Source: Brachyspira hyodysenteriae ATCC 27164 | GTDB taxonomy: Bacteria > Spirochaetota > Brachyspiria > Brachyspirales > Brachyspiraceae | Assembly: GCF_001676785.2 (NCBI RefSeq) | Contig: NZ_CP015910.2 | Coordinates: forward strand, 1,426,001-1,490,000 | Direction: 5' to 3' | Length of the DNA: 64,000 bases | Shown here: one piece after another, positions 7,201 through 14,578 of the stretch | Numbering within the stretch: the first letter of the stretch is position 1 | Layout of the letters: each line of letters starts with the position of its first letter | Translations under genes and position numbers: made by a program | The notes under the pieces: model-generated | Told to the model about the DNA's origin: nothing | Seen by the model: only the letters and a program-made list of their open reading frames with translations | Database searches by the model: none

Positions 7201-10079
7201 AAGAGAATATCAAAACAGAAGAAACAAAAAAAGAAGAAAATACTTCATTAATAATAAAAGGTGCTAATAAGCATAATCTTAAAAACATAAGTTTAACACT
7301 TCCTAAAAACCAAATCAATGTTATTACAGGAGTATCTGGAAGCGGAAAAACTTCTCTTGCATTCGATACTATATTTAAAGAAGGTCAAAGAAGATTTGTT
7401 GAATCGCTTTCTACTTATGCAAGAAGATTTTTAGGAAGATTTGAAGATGCTAATGTTGAAAAAATTGAAGGATTAGCTCCAGCCATTGCAATTGATCAGA
7501 AGAATGTAAGCAGGAATCCTCGCTCTACTGTGGCTACCGTTACAGAGATTTATGATTATTTCAGACTTATTTTTGCAAGGCTTGCTAAACCTCATTGTCC
7601 GCATTGTAATGATAAAGATACTTTAAAAGCTGAAACTCCTTCTATACTTGCAACTGAAATTATTGATACTATGGATTTGCATAAACTTGTTATAATATCA
7701 CCTTTATATCATAGTTCATTTAATCATAGATTTACTTTTGATGATAATGATGCAAAAGATATTAAAAAGATTATAGAAAAAACCAGAGAAGCTGGATATG
7801 TAAGAATGCAGATCAACAATAATGATTATGTTATAGATGATATTACAGAAGAAGATATTAAAGAATTATCTAAAGAAGAAATATATTCTGTAGGTATAGT
7901 AATTGATAGAATTGTTGTTGGAAAGGATAAAAGAGCTAGGATTGCAGATGCTATTGACAGAGCAATGGATTTATCAAATGGAGTAGCACATATAAAGGCA
8001 TCTCATGGAATAATAGTAAAAGAAAGTTTCCATACAAAATTTCCGGCCTGTTTGCTTCATGGAATTTTATTTGATTTTGAAGTTACGCCAAGACATTTTT
8101 CATTTAATTCACATTGGGGATATTGTGAGGAATGTAAAGGACTTGGAAGCAAACCTACATTTAGTATAGATTTAGCAATAAAAGACAGTACAAAACCATT
8201 ATTTGATGGTGCATTAGATACTGCTATTCATAATATGTTTTCTACTCCGGGAAAGCATTATACAGATTCTTTAATGAGATTTTTAAGAAGAAATGGAATA
8301 ACAAAAAAAGATTTATATTATACTCCTTTCAATGAATTAGATCAAAAAGTTATTGATATATTCTTTTTTGGAGGCGATTATTCTGTAGGAAATATCATAA
8401 CTTCATGGCATTCTAATAATGATGTTACAAGTGATGATTATTCAGAATGGAAGGATAAATCACTTGGTAAATTTTTTATTGATGAGGAATGCGATTCATG
8501 TCATGGAGAAAGGTTAAATGAAATAATAAGATCTTACACTATAGAAAATAAAAATATAAGCCAAGTATGTGCAATGACAGTTGAAGAAGCTATTCATTTC
8601 TTTGATGAACTTCCAAATCTTTTAAGCGAGAGAGAAAATACTATATCAAAAGAAGCAATAAAAGAAATTAGAACAAGATTAAGTTTCTTAGATAAAGTAG
8701 GACTAGGATATTTATTCTTAAGCAGAAAATATGCAACACTTTCAGGCGGCGAGGCACAGAGAATAAGACTTGCTAGTCAATTAGGTTCTAAACTTACAGG
8801 GGTACTTTATGTATTAGATGAACCTACTGTAGGACTTCACCCAAGAGATACGAATCATTTGCTTGATACTTTAAAAGAATTAAGAGATTTAAAAAATACT
8901 CTTGTAATAGTAGAGCATGACAGGGATACTATGAAGGCTGCTGATAATATTGTAGATATGGGGCCTTATGCTGGTGCTTTTGGAGGCGAAGTAGTTTTCC
9001 AAGGTAAATACGATGATATATTAAAAGATGATAATTCACTTACAGGAAATTATTTAAGTGAGAGAAAAAAAGTATTTGAGAAAACTGCTGTAAGAAATGA
9101 AGAAACTGAATGCATAAAATTAAAAAATGTTTCAACAAACAATTTAAAAAATATTGATGTTGATATACCACTAAAAAAAATAGTAGTTGTTACAGGAGTA
9201 TCAGGAAGCGGTAAGTCATCATTAATAATAGACACTCTCTACCCTGCTCTAAAAAAACGAAGACTTAATCAATATTCAAAATTTGAAAGCGTTGAAATAC
9301 CTAGCATCGTTTCAGACACTATATTAGTTGATCAAATTTCAATAGTTGGTTCTATTAGAAGTACATTGGTAAGTTATAGTAAAGTGTTTGATAAAATAAG
9401 AAATATATTTGCTAAAACTCCTACAGCAAAAGCAAAGGCATTCGCACCTGGAAGATTTTCATATAACGGCAAAGAAGGAAGATGTAATATTTGCGAAGGT
9501 AAAGGAATAAGAAAAATTGCAATGCACTTCTTATCTGATATGGAGATTGTTTGTGAGGCTTGCGGAGGTAAAAGATACAATGACGAAACTTTATCTGTAA
9601 GATTCAAATCTTTAAACATAGCCGAAGTATTAGAATTAACAGTTGATGAGGCAATAGAGTTTTTTGACTTTGACAAATCAGTAACAAAAACACTTTCTAT
9701 AATGAGTGAGGTTGGACTTGGTTATATAAAACTTTCTCAAAGGCTTGATACTTTCTCAGGCGGTGAATTACAGCGTTTGAAACTTGCTACAGAGTTAGCT
9801 AAAAAACAAGGCGATGAGCATATAGTATACATTTTAGATGAACCTACAACAGGGCTTCATTTTGATGATGTTAATAAACTTCTCATAGCTTTAAATAAAT
9901 TAGTAGAGAAAGGACACAGTGTTATAATAATAGAACATAATCCTGATGTTATAAAAGCTGCCGACTATATAATCGATTTAGGATTAGAAGGCGGTAGTAA
10001 TGGAGGAGAAATCATTGCTAAAGGTACTGTTGAAGAAATTCTAGAAATGAAAAAAGGCTACACTTGGAAGTATATTTAA
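4263..10079 (+). CDS. uvrA: Tandem double-length UvrA (excinuclease ABC subunit A)
   Basis: UvrA recognises damaged DNA and loads UvrB in nucleotide excision repair. This 1938-residue protein is two complete UvrA units fused head to tail, joined by a Lys/Glu-rich linker near residues 970-1000. Four Walker A motifs are visible: GVSGSGKSS (33-41), GLSGSGKST (about 674), GVSGSGKTS (about 1023) and GVSGSGKSS (about 1645). Four ABC signatures follow: LSGGESQR, LSGGEAQR, LSGGEAQR and a variant FSGGELQR. Unit 1 keeps its zinc cysteine pairs (CSKC, CANC, CTVC, CPKC, CPTC, CEEC). In unit 2 one pair has become CLLH, facing CEEC. Normal UvrA is about 940 residues and dimerises; here the dimer is covalent, a form known in Chlamydia. 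There is an AAGGA ribosome site 7 bases before ATG 4263. Confidence 0.95.
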   Translation: MANNSIEIRGAKEHNLKNVSLSIPHKTLTTLTGVSGSGKSSLAFDTIFKEGQRRYLESLSAYARQFLGVMAKADVEHIEGLSPTISIDQKSVNKNPRSTVGTVTEIYDFFRLLFARLGVPYCSKCGHKISKQSEDQIAQSVLREFAEKRILVLAPIVRDRKGEYRKEIEEVKLAGYPRIRIDNIVYKFDEDEIPELKRYEKHTLEIVIDRIKVEDKYLSRITDDIERAIRITKGLVAFYEEHEKSEEVLETQTPESTEEDTKTKKKKIKMSKQFEIDKYYKLYTTERSCANCGHSIADIEPNLFSFNNPMGACTVCGGLGVEHVFTEKHIVKDENLNIYEGALSCFVDDHIGFDMEYGTDELEVIAKTYKIDLKKSWKDLTKTEKKYLLYGTDKEVKWRKRFWYHSKLVEERVPGILDRLKYDYETYKNSYYANFMDEVQCPKCKGKRINEDALSVKFNGKTIADFSSMTIEDLYDYFTKLKLKPNEEVIGAPIVKEIIYRLTFLVKVGLTYLTIERSSPTLSGGESQRIRLASQIGSGLEGVLYVLDEPSIGLHQSDNKKLIESLKTLRDKNNTVIVVEHDKETMEESDYLIDIGPNAGVNGGEVVGIGDYEEFIKSDRSYTAKYLRGDDDIEIPKQRREGNGKFLKVIGANQFNLKNIDVQFPLGVFIVVTGLSGSGKSTLVENILMRALHNHFYGKTLTPGSHERIEGLENIDKVIEVDQSPIGRTPRSNPATYTKVLSPIRDLFAATKLAKMRGYDKGRFSFNVKTGRCPTCEGAGVIELEMQFLSNVLVPCEECGGKRFNAETLDVKYKDKTIYDVLEMSVSEAIAFFDGITSITRILKIMEDIGLGYIKLGQPSTTLSGGEAQRIKLASELHKISTGNTLYILDEPTTGLHFEDIKKLLKALDGLVEKGNTVLVVEHNLDVIKCADHIIDMGPLSGDKGGRVVAEGKPEDIINVKESLTAKELKEILKPSKKKKENIKTEETKKEENTSLIIKGANKHNLKNISLTLPKNQINVITGVSGSGKTSLAFDTIFKEGQRRFVESLSTYARRFLGRFEDANVEKIEGLAPAIAIDQKNVSRNPRSTVATVTEIYDYFRLIFARLAKPHCPHCNDKDTLKAETPSILATEIIDTMDLHKLVIISPLYHSSFNHRFTFDDNDAKDIKKIIEKTREAGYVRMQINNNDYVIDDITEEDIKELSKEEIYSVGIVIDRIVVGKDKRARIADAIDRAMDLSNGVAHIKASHGIIVKESFHTKFPACLLHGILFDFEVTPRHFSFNSHWGYCEECKGLGSKPTFSIDLAIKDSTKPLFDGALDTAIHNMFSTPGKHYTDSLMRFLRRNGITKKDLYYTPFNELDQKVIDIFFFGGDYSVGNIITSWHSNNDVTSDDYSEWKDKSLGKFFIDEECDSCHGERLNEIIRSYTIENKNISQVCAMTVEEAIHFFDELPNLLSERENTISKEAIKEIRTRLSFLDKVGLGYLFLSRKYATLSGGEAQRIRLASQLGSKLTGVLYVLDEPTVGLHPRDTNHLLDTLKELRDLKNTLVIVEHDRDTMKAADNIVDMGPYAGAFGGEVVFQGKYDDILKDDNSLTGNYLSERKKVFEKTAVRNEETECIKLKNVSTNNLKNIDVDIPLKKIVVVTGVSGSGKSSLIIDTLYPALKKRRLNQYSKFESVEIPSIVSDTILVDQISIVGSIRSTLVSYSKVFDKIRNIFAKTPTAKAKAFAPGRFSYNGKEGRCNICEGKGIRKIAMHFLSDMEIVCEACGGKRYNDETLSVRFKSLNIAEVLELTVDEAIEFFDFDKSVTKTLSIMSEVGLGYIKLSQRLDTFSGGELQRLKLATELAKKQGDEHIVYILDEPTTGLHFDDVNKLLIALNKLVEKGHSVIIIEHNPDVIKAADYIIDLGLEGGSNGGEIIAKGTVEEILEMKKGYTWKYI

Positions 10080-10211
10080 TTATTATATAGTGTATAATTA
10101 ACAAATTTAGTAAGCATGTAAAGCTACATATATAAAAACAAAAAGTATTTGTTTCAGTATCATTTAAGTTTTATAAATTTCAATTCCTAAAATCAATTAC
10201 TTTAAACTTAA

Positions 10212-10243
10212 AAGAGGATAGTTAAATTAATAACTACCCTCTT
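10212..10243. terminator. Hairpin terminator between convergent genes
   Basis: AAGAGGATAGTTA and TAACTACCCTCTT pair over 13 positions with one mismatch around a 6-base loop. It lies between uvrA (plus) and the RsiV-like lipoprotein (minus), and the minus-strand copy is followed by a T-rich run. Confidence 0.75.
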
Positions 10244-10267
10244 ATTAAAATTACACAAATATTTTTA

Positions 10268-11407
10268 TTATTCAAATATAGTTTTGTATTCGTCTTTCAA
10301 ATAAGGTTTGATTTCTTCTGTTGGTATTAATACTCTAGTCTCACCTATTGCATAAGGTCCGATTTCGTATATTCCCCAAGTAAATACTAAACCTTTTGAT
10401 GTCAAATAGAAATTGTTATTTTCTAATGAAAGTTCATCTAATCCGGAATAAGAATTAGCATCTCTTCCTTCCATTTTAACAAGTTTGTCTTTTACTAAAT
10501 TGATTAAGTCAGTATTTTTTAAGTCTGTTATTAAATCTGCTATTTTTAATTGATTTCCTGTATCTAATGAATATACACTGTTTACTGTAGCATAGTTTCC
10601 ATGAGCACCGCCTGTGTATTCATAAACCATTTTATTTATAGATACAACTTTTTCGCTTAAATAGTCTATGCCGTATTGAGAAGAATAATTTTCTATATGT
10701 GATATATAATCAGATTTTACCCACTCATCATATATAGGAGTCATTTTATTGCTTATTAAACTTTGAGCTGTTAATAATTTACCCAAATCATTGAAAGTGC
10801 TTGCATCAGTTATTCCAAAATCTTTGTTAATGTCTAAATTAATTTTATCTATATTTGCAGATTTGCTGTCATTTTTTAAAGCAAATATTGCTGTTTTAAA
10901 TTGGAAGAATCTTTGACCATTAGTTGATGATTCGGGAGAAACATTTGAATAACTATATTCAATTATTCTAGCACCTGTTACAGGAGTTTTTGCTGCTTTA
11001 AAAGTCATTTCTTTTCCGTCTATTTTAGCAACAAAAGGATATGCAGTGCTTGGGAAATTTCCTTCTAATGTTTTATTGTCATAAGAAGTTGCTGATATAT
11101 TTCCTTCATCAAGCTCGCCTGCTTTTGTAACATTGAATGTGTTTAAATTTTGATTGATGTCTCTGTAATATACTACTCCAAAATTTCCGCTTTCATTCTG
11201 TGCTATTTCAGAGTTGATATATTCTCCGGTATCAGCTACTAAATATACAACTTCATAATTATTAGCTTTTTCATTTTCACTAAGCTGTAATGGTGTAATT
11301 TCTGCAGTATTGTTCTCAGTTGCTGTTTCTTGTTTAGCATTATTAGAATTACCGCATGAAACAAAAATAAATAAAGTACATAATGCTGTTAAAAAAATTG
11401 CTTTCAT
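10268..11407 (-). CDS. Lipoprotein with RsiV/PdaC-like DUF3298 domain
   Basis: This is a 379-residue exported lipoprotein with lipobox FVSC (Cys19) and a low-complexity Asn/Thr/Glu linker. The C-terminal third carries the DUF3298 pattern: YEYTGGAHGNYATVNSVY, then LKIADLITD, then FYLTSKGLVFTWGIYEIGPYAIGETRVLIPTEEIKPYL. This domain occurs in the anti-sigma factor RsiV and in PdaC-type peptidoglycan-modifying proteins, where it faces the outside of the membrane. No deacetylase domain is present, so a binding or sensing role is more likely than catalysis; this is inference. An AGAGGG ribosome site precedes the ATG at 11407. It appears monocistronic and ends at a clear terminator. Confidence 0.8.
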   Translation of the reverse strand: MKAIFLTALCTLFIFVSCGNSNNAKQETATENNTAEITPLQLSENEKANNYEVVYLVADTGEYINSEIAQNESGNFGVVYYRDINQNLNTFNVTKAGELDEGNISATSYDNKTLEGNFPSTAYPFVAKIDGKEMTFKAAKTPVTGARIIEYSYSNVSPESSTNGQRFFQFKTAIFALKNDSKSANIDKINLDINKDFGITDASTFNDLGKLLTAQSLISNKMTPIYDEWVKSDYISHIENYSSQYGIDYLSEKVVSINKMVYEYTGGAHGNYATVNSVYSLDTGNQLKIADLITDLKNTDLINLVKDKLVKMEGRDANSYSGLDELSLENNNFYLTSKGLVFTWGIYEIGPYAIGETRVLIPTEEIKPYLKDEYKTIFE

Positions 11408-11759
11408 TTTTACCCTCTTTTTTACATATTACTCCCAAAAATATATTATATGTAATAACAAAAAATATAATTTTTAGTAAAATAATATTTTGAAAATAAT
11501 TGCTCGTAATTTTTATAATTGTTTGGAATATTAGATAAAAGCTCAATGATTCGCTAAAATAAATGAAATTAATGTTTATACTTTTTATTTTTTATAATAT
11601 AAATATTTATAACAATAAAAAATTACTAAATAATTGAGACTATCCTAAAAATATAGTTTATAATATATTGGAATTAATTTAAAATTAAATAATATTAACT
11701 TTTTAAATATTTTATTATAAAATATTTAATTGAAAAAACTTCAATAAATATTATTATAG
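11408..11759. other. AT-rich gap at the downstream edge of the sugar locus
   Basis: I see no credible gene in these 352 bases. They hold a perfect AT-only palindrome at 11705-11727 (11-base arms around one base) about 30 bases beyond the stop of the last FkbM-type gene. It could end transcription weakly, but it has no GC stem. Confidence 0.4.
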
Positions 11760-12800
11760 CTAATAAACTTCTGCTATTAACATAGTTTCCACTATAGCTG
11801 TTTGTTCGTTAGGTTTAACAATTTTAAATTTATATCCTAAATTTAAATTATCTATCATAGGTTTTATATCAAAAAAGTCAGAATAATTATGATATATACT
11901 TATCAATAATACAGGTTTTTGTTTCTTTATTGTATTTATAGCGCCTTTTAAAAATGGCTGTTCAAAACCTTCTAAATCAGTTTTTATTAATCCAATTTCT
12001 AGATTATTTTCTTCAACATAACTATCTAAACTAATTATATTAATAGTTTCATCAACTTTATTATAACCCTGAACTTCTTTAGTATTATTTAATGAAATAC
12101 CTGTAGTTACTGTTTCAATATGAGATATTTCTATTTTATCATTATTTTCACCTAAAGCTAAATTTACAGGTATAATATTTTTTTTATTATTTAGTTTTAT
12201 AGTTTTTAACATTAATTCATAGTTTATTTTAATTGGTTCAAAACTATATACATTTTTATTTGTATATTCAGAAAGAACTATTGCAGAATCTCCAATAAAA
12301 GCTCCAGCATCTATTATATTTTTTTCTTTTACATTATTAATATTTTTAATTATTTCTATTCCATGTTTATCATAAAATACGCATATTTCAAAATGATTAA
12401 TTGGAAGTAAATAATTTTTATATATATAACACTCATCATCTATTTTATTTGTCATATTTTGCATATATCTAATAATATTTACACAGTTTTTAGCATCATT
12501 TCCAGTTAAATATACTTTATCATTAATATTTTCAAATTTTTTTATGCGATCAAAAATGATTTTATGAACTATTTCTATACTTTCATCATCTAATTTATGA
12601 ATTAAATTTATATATTTATTCCAAAAATTTTTATCATTTATTATTTCTTCTCTGAATATTTTTACTATATTTTCATCCCATGTTTCTAATGAATTATCAA
12701 TATTATTTTCACATATAGAATTAAGACATAATTTAATATTATTCCTTAATTTTTTAAAAGGAATCCACCATACTATTTCATCTATCACTTTTCTATTCAT
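11760..12800 (-). CDS. FkbM-type methyltransferase with N-terminal WIP tag (cassette A)
   Basis: This 346-residue protein opens with the shared tag VIDEIVWWIPFKKLRNNIK, then about 130 residues of helical sequence unique to this locus, then an FkbM-type SAM-dependent methyltransferase domain: IIDAGAFIGDSAIVL (SAM loop), VYSFEPIKINYEL, PVNLALG and GLIKTDLEGFEQPFLKGA near the end. FkbM enzymes O-methylate sugars or polyketides; in a sugar locus a surface-glycan methylation role is likely. I chose ATG 12800, because GGAG lies 7 bases upstream and the leader ORF stops there with an ATGA overlap; the longer frame would need a TTG. Its leader has 10 pentamer units and is open. It is a paralogue of cassette B. 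Confidence 0.88.
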   Translation of the reverse strand: MNRKVIDEIVWWIPFKKLRNNIKLCLNSICENNIDNSLETWDENIVKIFREEIINDKNFWNKYINLIHKLDDESIEIVHKIIFDRIKKFENINDKVYLTGNDAKNCVNIIRYMQNMTNKIDDECYIYKNYLLPINHFEICVFYDKHGIEIIKNINNVKEKNIIDAGAFIGDSAIVLSEYTNKNVYSFEPIKINYELMLKTIKLNNKKNIIPVNLALGENNDKIEISHIETVTTGISLNNTKEVQGYNKVDETINIISLDSYVEENNLEIGLIKTDLEGFEQPFLKGAINTIKKQKPVLLISIYHNYSDFFDIKPMIDNLNLGYKFKIVKPNEQTAIVETMLIAEVY

Positions 12801-12991
12801 ATATAAACTCCAAGTAAAAAATTGCAATAAAGATACCCTATCAATAGAGATAGGGTTAAATATATTATTAAAATTATATTATTTTTATTATTTAGAATAT
12901 TGGCTTGGCTTGGCTTGGCTTGGCTTGGCTTGGCTTGGCTTGGCTTGGCTTGTAGGAATAAGCCTATTGTTACAATAGGATCGATTAACAT
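12797..12991 (-). CDS. Leader ORF A, 10 pentamer units, coupled (ON frame)
   Basis: This 64-codon ORF starts at ATG 12991, only 6 bases after a TATAAT box. It runs through GLFLQ, then QAKPS repeats from the (GCCAA)10 tract, then ANILNNKN and a strongly hydrophobic segment (IILIIYLTLSLLIGYLY), and ends in a TGA that overlaps the ATG of the FkbM-type gene as ATGA. The reading frame across the repeat is open only when the unit number is 1 modulo 3, as here. The C-terminal half is the same in all three open copies of this module, which supports real translation. The proposed role is to deliver ribosomes to the enzyme start; the peptide may also be a small membrane protein. No homologue is known to me. 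Confidence 0.7.
   Translation of the reverse strand: MLIDPIVTIGLFLQAKPSQAKPSQAKPSQANILNNKNNIILIIYLTLSLLIGYLYCNFLLGVYI
12836..12855 (-). promoter_or_regulatory. Conserved RNA hairpin inside leader A
   Basis: CCCTATC and GATAGGG form a perfect 7-base-pair stem with a 6-base loop, about 25 bases upstream of the enzyme ribosome site. Confidence 0.5.
12900..12949 (-). repeat. Pentanucleotide tract (GCCAA)10 in leader A
   Basis: Ten uninterrupted units read TTGGC on the plus strand and GCCAA on the coding strand. Ten is 1 modulo 3, so leader A is open through to the enzyme. Confidence 0.97.
12963..12979. promoter_or_regulatory. Palindrome at start of leader A
   Basis: CCTATTGT and ACAATAGG form perfect 8-base arms around one base, 12-28 bases inside leader A. 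It is absent from the other three leaders. It could be an operator or an RNA stem, but no protein can be assigned. Confidence 0.35.
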
Positions 12992-12997
12992 ATTGCT

Positions 12998-13025
12998 ATT
13001 ATATACTAATAACTTAAAATATCAA
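12998..13025 (-). promoter_or_regulatory. Promoter of leader A (leaderless architecture)
   Basis: On the minus strand TTGATA (13020-13025), a 16-base spacer and TATAAT (12998-13003) are followed by 6 bases and the leader ATG. The predicted transcript start therefore falls on or beside the ATG. The -35 box begins just after the stop codon of the upstream FkbM-type gene. Confidence 0.7.
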
Positions 13026-13026
13026 G

Positions 13027-14061
13027 TTAATAAATTTCAGCTATTAAAGTAGTTTCTAATATAATGGTATTATCTATAGGTTTTACTATTTTAAATTTAT
13101 AACCTAAATTTAAATCTTCTATCATTGGTTTTATATCAAAAAAATCAGAATAATTATGATATATACTTATTAGTAATACGGGTTTATGCTTTTTTATTGT
13201 ATTTATAGCACCTTTTAAAAATTCTTGCTCAAAGCCTTCTAAATCGGTTTTTATTAATCCAACTTCTAAGTTATTTTTATATACAAATTCATCTAGCGTA
13301 ATCATATTTATAATCTCTTCATTAGTGTAAACATCATTATTGTTATTAATTAATGAGTTGCATCCATTTACAGCATTTTGAGGGTCATAAAATGATGTTA
13401 TTTTACTATTTTCATTACCTAAAGCCAAATTCACAGGTACTATATTTTTTATATTATTTAATTCTATCGTTTTTAACATTATATCATATGTATTTTTAAA
13501 TGGTTCAAAACAATAAACATTTTTGTTTGTATATTTAGACAACATTATACCTGAATCACCAATAAATGCTCCAGCATCTATTATATCACGATTTTTTATA
13601 TTATGTAAATTATTTATATATTCAATACTCAATTTACTGTAAAAAATACACTTTTCAAATTTATTAACTGGTAATACATAATCTTCATAAAGATAACATT
13701 CATCATTTATTTTTATAATTTTTGATAAATATTCATTATACATTTTGACAACAGATTTCAATTCTTCCCCATTGATAATTGACTTATAACTATCAATATT
13801 ATTAATTATTTTGAATACCTTAATTATTATATTTGATATAGTTTCTATACTATCTTTATCTAGATTTTTCATAAGAATTTTATATTTTTTTATAAAATTT
13901 TTATCTTCTTTTAATGATTTTATAAATTTTTTTACCCATTCTATATCATATGCTTCCATTGGATCATCGTCTAATTTATTATTCAGATATATTCTAATAT
14001 TATTTCTTAATTTTTTAAAAGGTATCCACCATACTATTTCATCTATCACTTTTCTATTCAT
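13027..14061 (-). CDS. FkbM-type methyltransferase with N-terminal WIP tag (cassette B)
   Basis: This 344-residue paralogue of cassette A has the tag VIDEIVWWIPFKKLRNNIR, a divergent helical middle and an FkbM domain: IIDAGAFIGDSGIMLSKY, VYCFEPFKNTYDI, PVNLALGNENS, GLIKTDLEGFEQEFLKGA and LLISIYHNYSDFFDIKPMI. A and B agree strongly in the tag and the catalytic C-terminal half but differ in the middle, as expected if the middle sets acceptor choice. ATG 14061 is chosen for its GGAG and for the ATGA overlap with leader B. The first 27 codons are base-for-base identical to cassette C and lie in a 479-bp duplicated block. Glycan O-methylation is likely but unproven. Confidence 0.88.
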   Translation of the reverse strand: MNRKVIDEIVWWIPFKKLRNNIRIYLNNKLDDDPMEAYDIEWVKKFIKSLKEDKNFIKKYKILMKNLDKDSIETISNIIIKVFKIINNIDSYKSIINGEELKSVVKMYNEYLSKIIKINDECYLYEDYVLPVNKFEKCIFYSKLSIEYINNLHNIKNRDIIDAGAFIGDSGIMLSKYTNKNVYCFEPFKNTYDIMLKTIELNNIKNIVPVNLALGNENSKITSFYDPQNAVNGCNSLINNNNDVYTNEEIINMITLDEFVYKNNLEVGLIKTDLEGFEQEFLKGAINTIKKHKPVLLISIYHNYSDFFDIKPMIEDLNLGYKFKIVKPIDNTIILETTLIAEIY

Positions 14062-14252
14062 ATATAAACTCCAAGTAAAAAATTGCAATAAAGATACCCT
14101 ACCAATAGAGATAGGGTTAAATATATTATTAAAATTATATTATTTTTATTATTTAGAATATTGGCTTGGCTTGGCTTGGCTTGGCTTGGCTTGGCTTGGC
14201 TTGGCTTGGCTTGGAATAAGCCTATATTTAATGAGTTAAAAATTATTACCAT
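14058..14252 (-). CDS. Leader ORF B, 10 pentamer units, coupled (ON frame)
   Basis: This 64-codon leader starts at ATG 14252 directly after a strong promoter, with no ribosome binding site and almost no 5' untranslated sequence. It encodes MVIIFNSLNIGLFQ, three QAKPS repeats, then ANILNNKN and the hydrophobic IILIIYLTLSLLVGYLY. The stop TGA (14058-14060) overlaps the enzyme ATG (14059-14061) as ATGA, a classic translational-coupling arrangement. Ten repeat units keep this frame. Removing or adding one or two units would stop translation just after the repeats. Confidence 0.7.
   Translation of the reverse strand: MVIIFNSLNIGLFQAKPSQAKPSQAKPSQANILNNKNNIILIIYLTLSLLVGYLYCNFLLGVYI
14097..14116 (-). 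promoter_or_regulatory. Conserved RNA hairpin inside leader B
   Basis: The coding strand has CCCTATC and GGTAGGG around a 6-base loop, with one pair changed to a T-G wobble relative to leader A. The stem survives as RNA. Confidence 0.5.
14161..14210 (-). repeat. Pentanucleotide tract (GCCAA)10 in leader B
   Basis: Ten perfect units lie inside a 479-bp block that is otherwise identical to the block around leader C, which has eleven units. Confidence 0.97.
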
Positions 14253-14258
14253 ATATTT

Positions 14259-14287
14259 ATTATATATAATAATATAAAAAATATCAA
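14259..14287 (-). promoter_or_regulatory. Promoter of leader B (leaderless architecture)
   Basis: On the minus strand TTGATA (14282-14287), a 17-base spacer and a perfect TATAAT (14259-14264) lie 6 bases before the leader ATG at 14252. The predicted start of transcription is the A of that ATG. Confidence 0.78.
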
Positions 14288-14310
14288 ATTAATAATTTTT
14301 ATATGATATA

Positions 14311-14540
14311 TTAAATATATTCATCTATATTTTTACTAGAAGTTTTCCATGGTATTTCATATTTTCTATTTTTTATATCACAATATTTACATAATGGTAT
14401 TGGTTTAGCAATAAAATTTAATAATTCATCATAACTATTTGCCTTATGTATATCAATATTATCATTTTCCATTGTAGATATATTTTTTTAAAAAATTATT
14501 GAAATAATTAATATAACATGCTATTGGATAGGTAAAAAGT
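14311..14540 (-). pseudogene. Decayed 3' fragment of the radical SAM gene
   Basis: This stretch copies the last roughly 230 bases of the radical SAM gene at 15601-15832, including the stop codon. From 14311 to 14459 the two are identical. Beyond that the fragment has several substitutions and indels that break the frame, and after 14540 the similarity stops. It sits between cassette C and the promoter of leader B. The simplest reading is that cassette C was inserted with a duplicated junction (radical SAM end, promoter, leader, tag), leaving this scar. It has no start and no product. Confidence 0.85.
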
Positions 14541-14578
14541 TTATTCATAAATAATGTTTTATTATTCATACTATAAAT

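Noticed and set aside
6470-9676. Minus-strand ORFs within uvrA
   Set aside because: They mirror the strong coding frame of UvrA, lack ribosome sites and contain no recognisable domain.
11705-11727. AT-only palindrome as a rho-independent terminator of the sugar locus
   Set aside because: The arms have no GC pairs and no dedicated T-run beyond local AT content, so I list it only as a note.
12801-12827. Longer starts (MQFFTWSLY) for cassettes A, B and C
   Set aside because: They need a TTG without a ribosome site, whereas the internal ATG has GGAG at 7 bases and overlaps the leader stop as ATGA.
13811-14239. Plus-strand 142-codon ORF rich in WLGLA repeats
   Set aside because: It is the antisense reading of the pentamer tract and of cassette B, has no ribosome site, and only exists because the tract has no stops in any frame.
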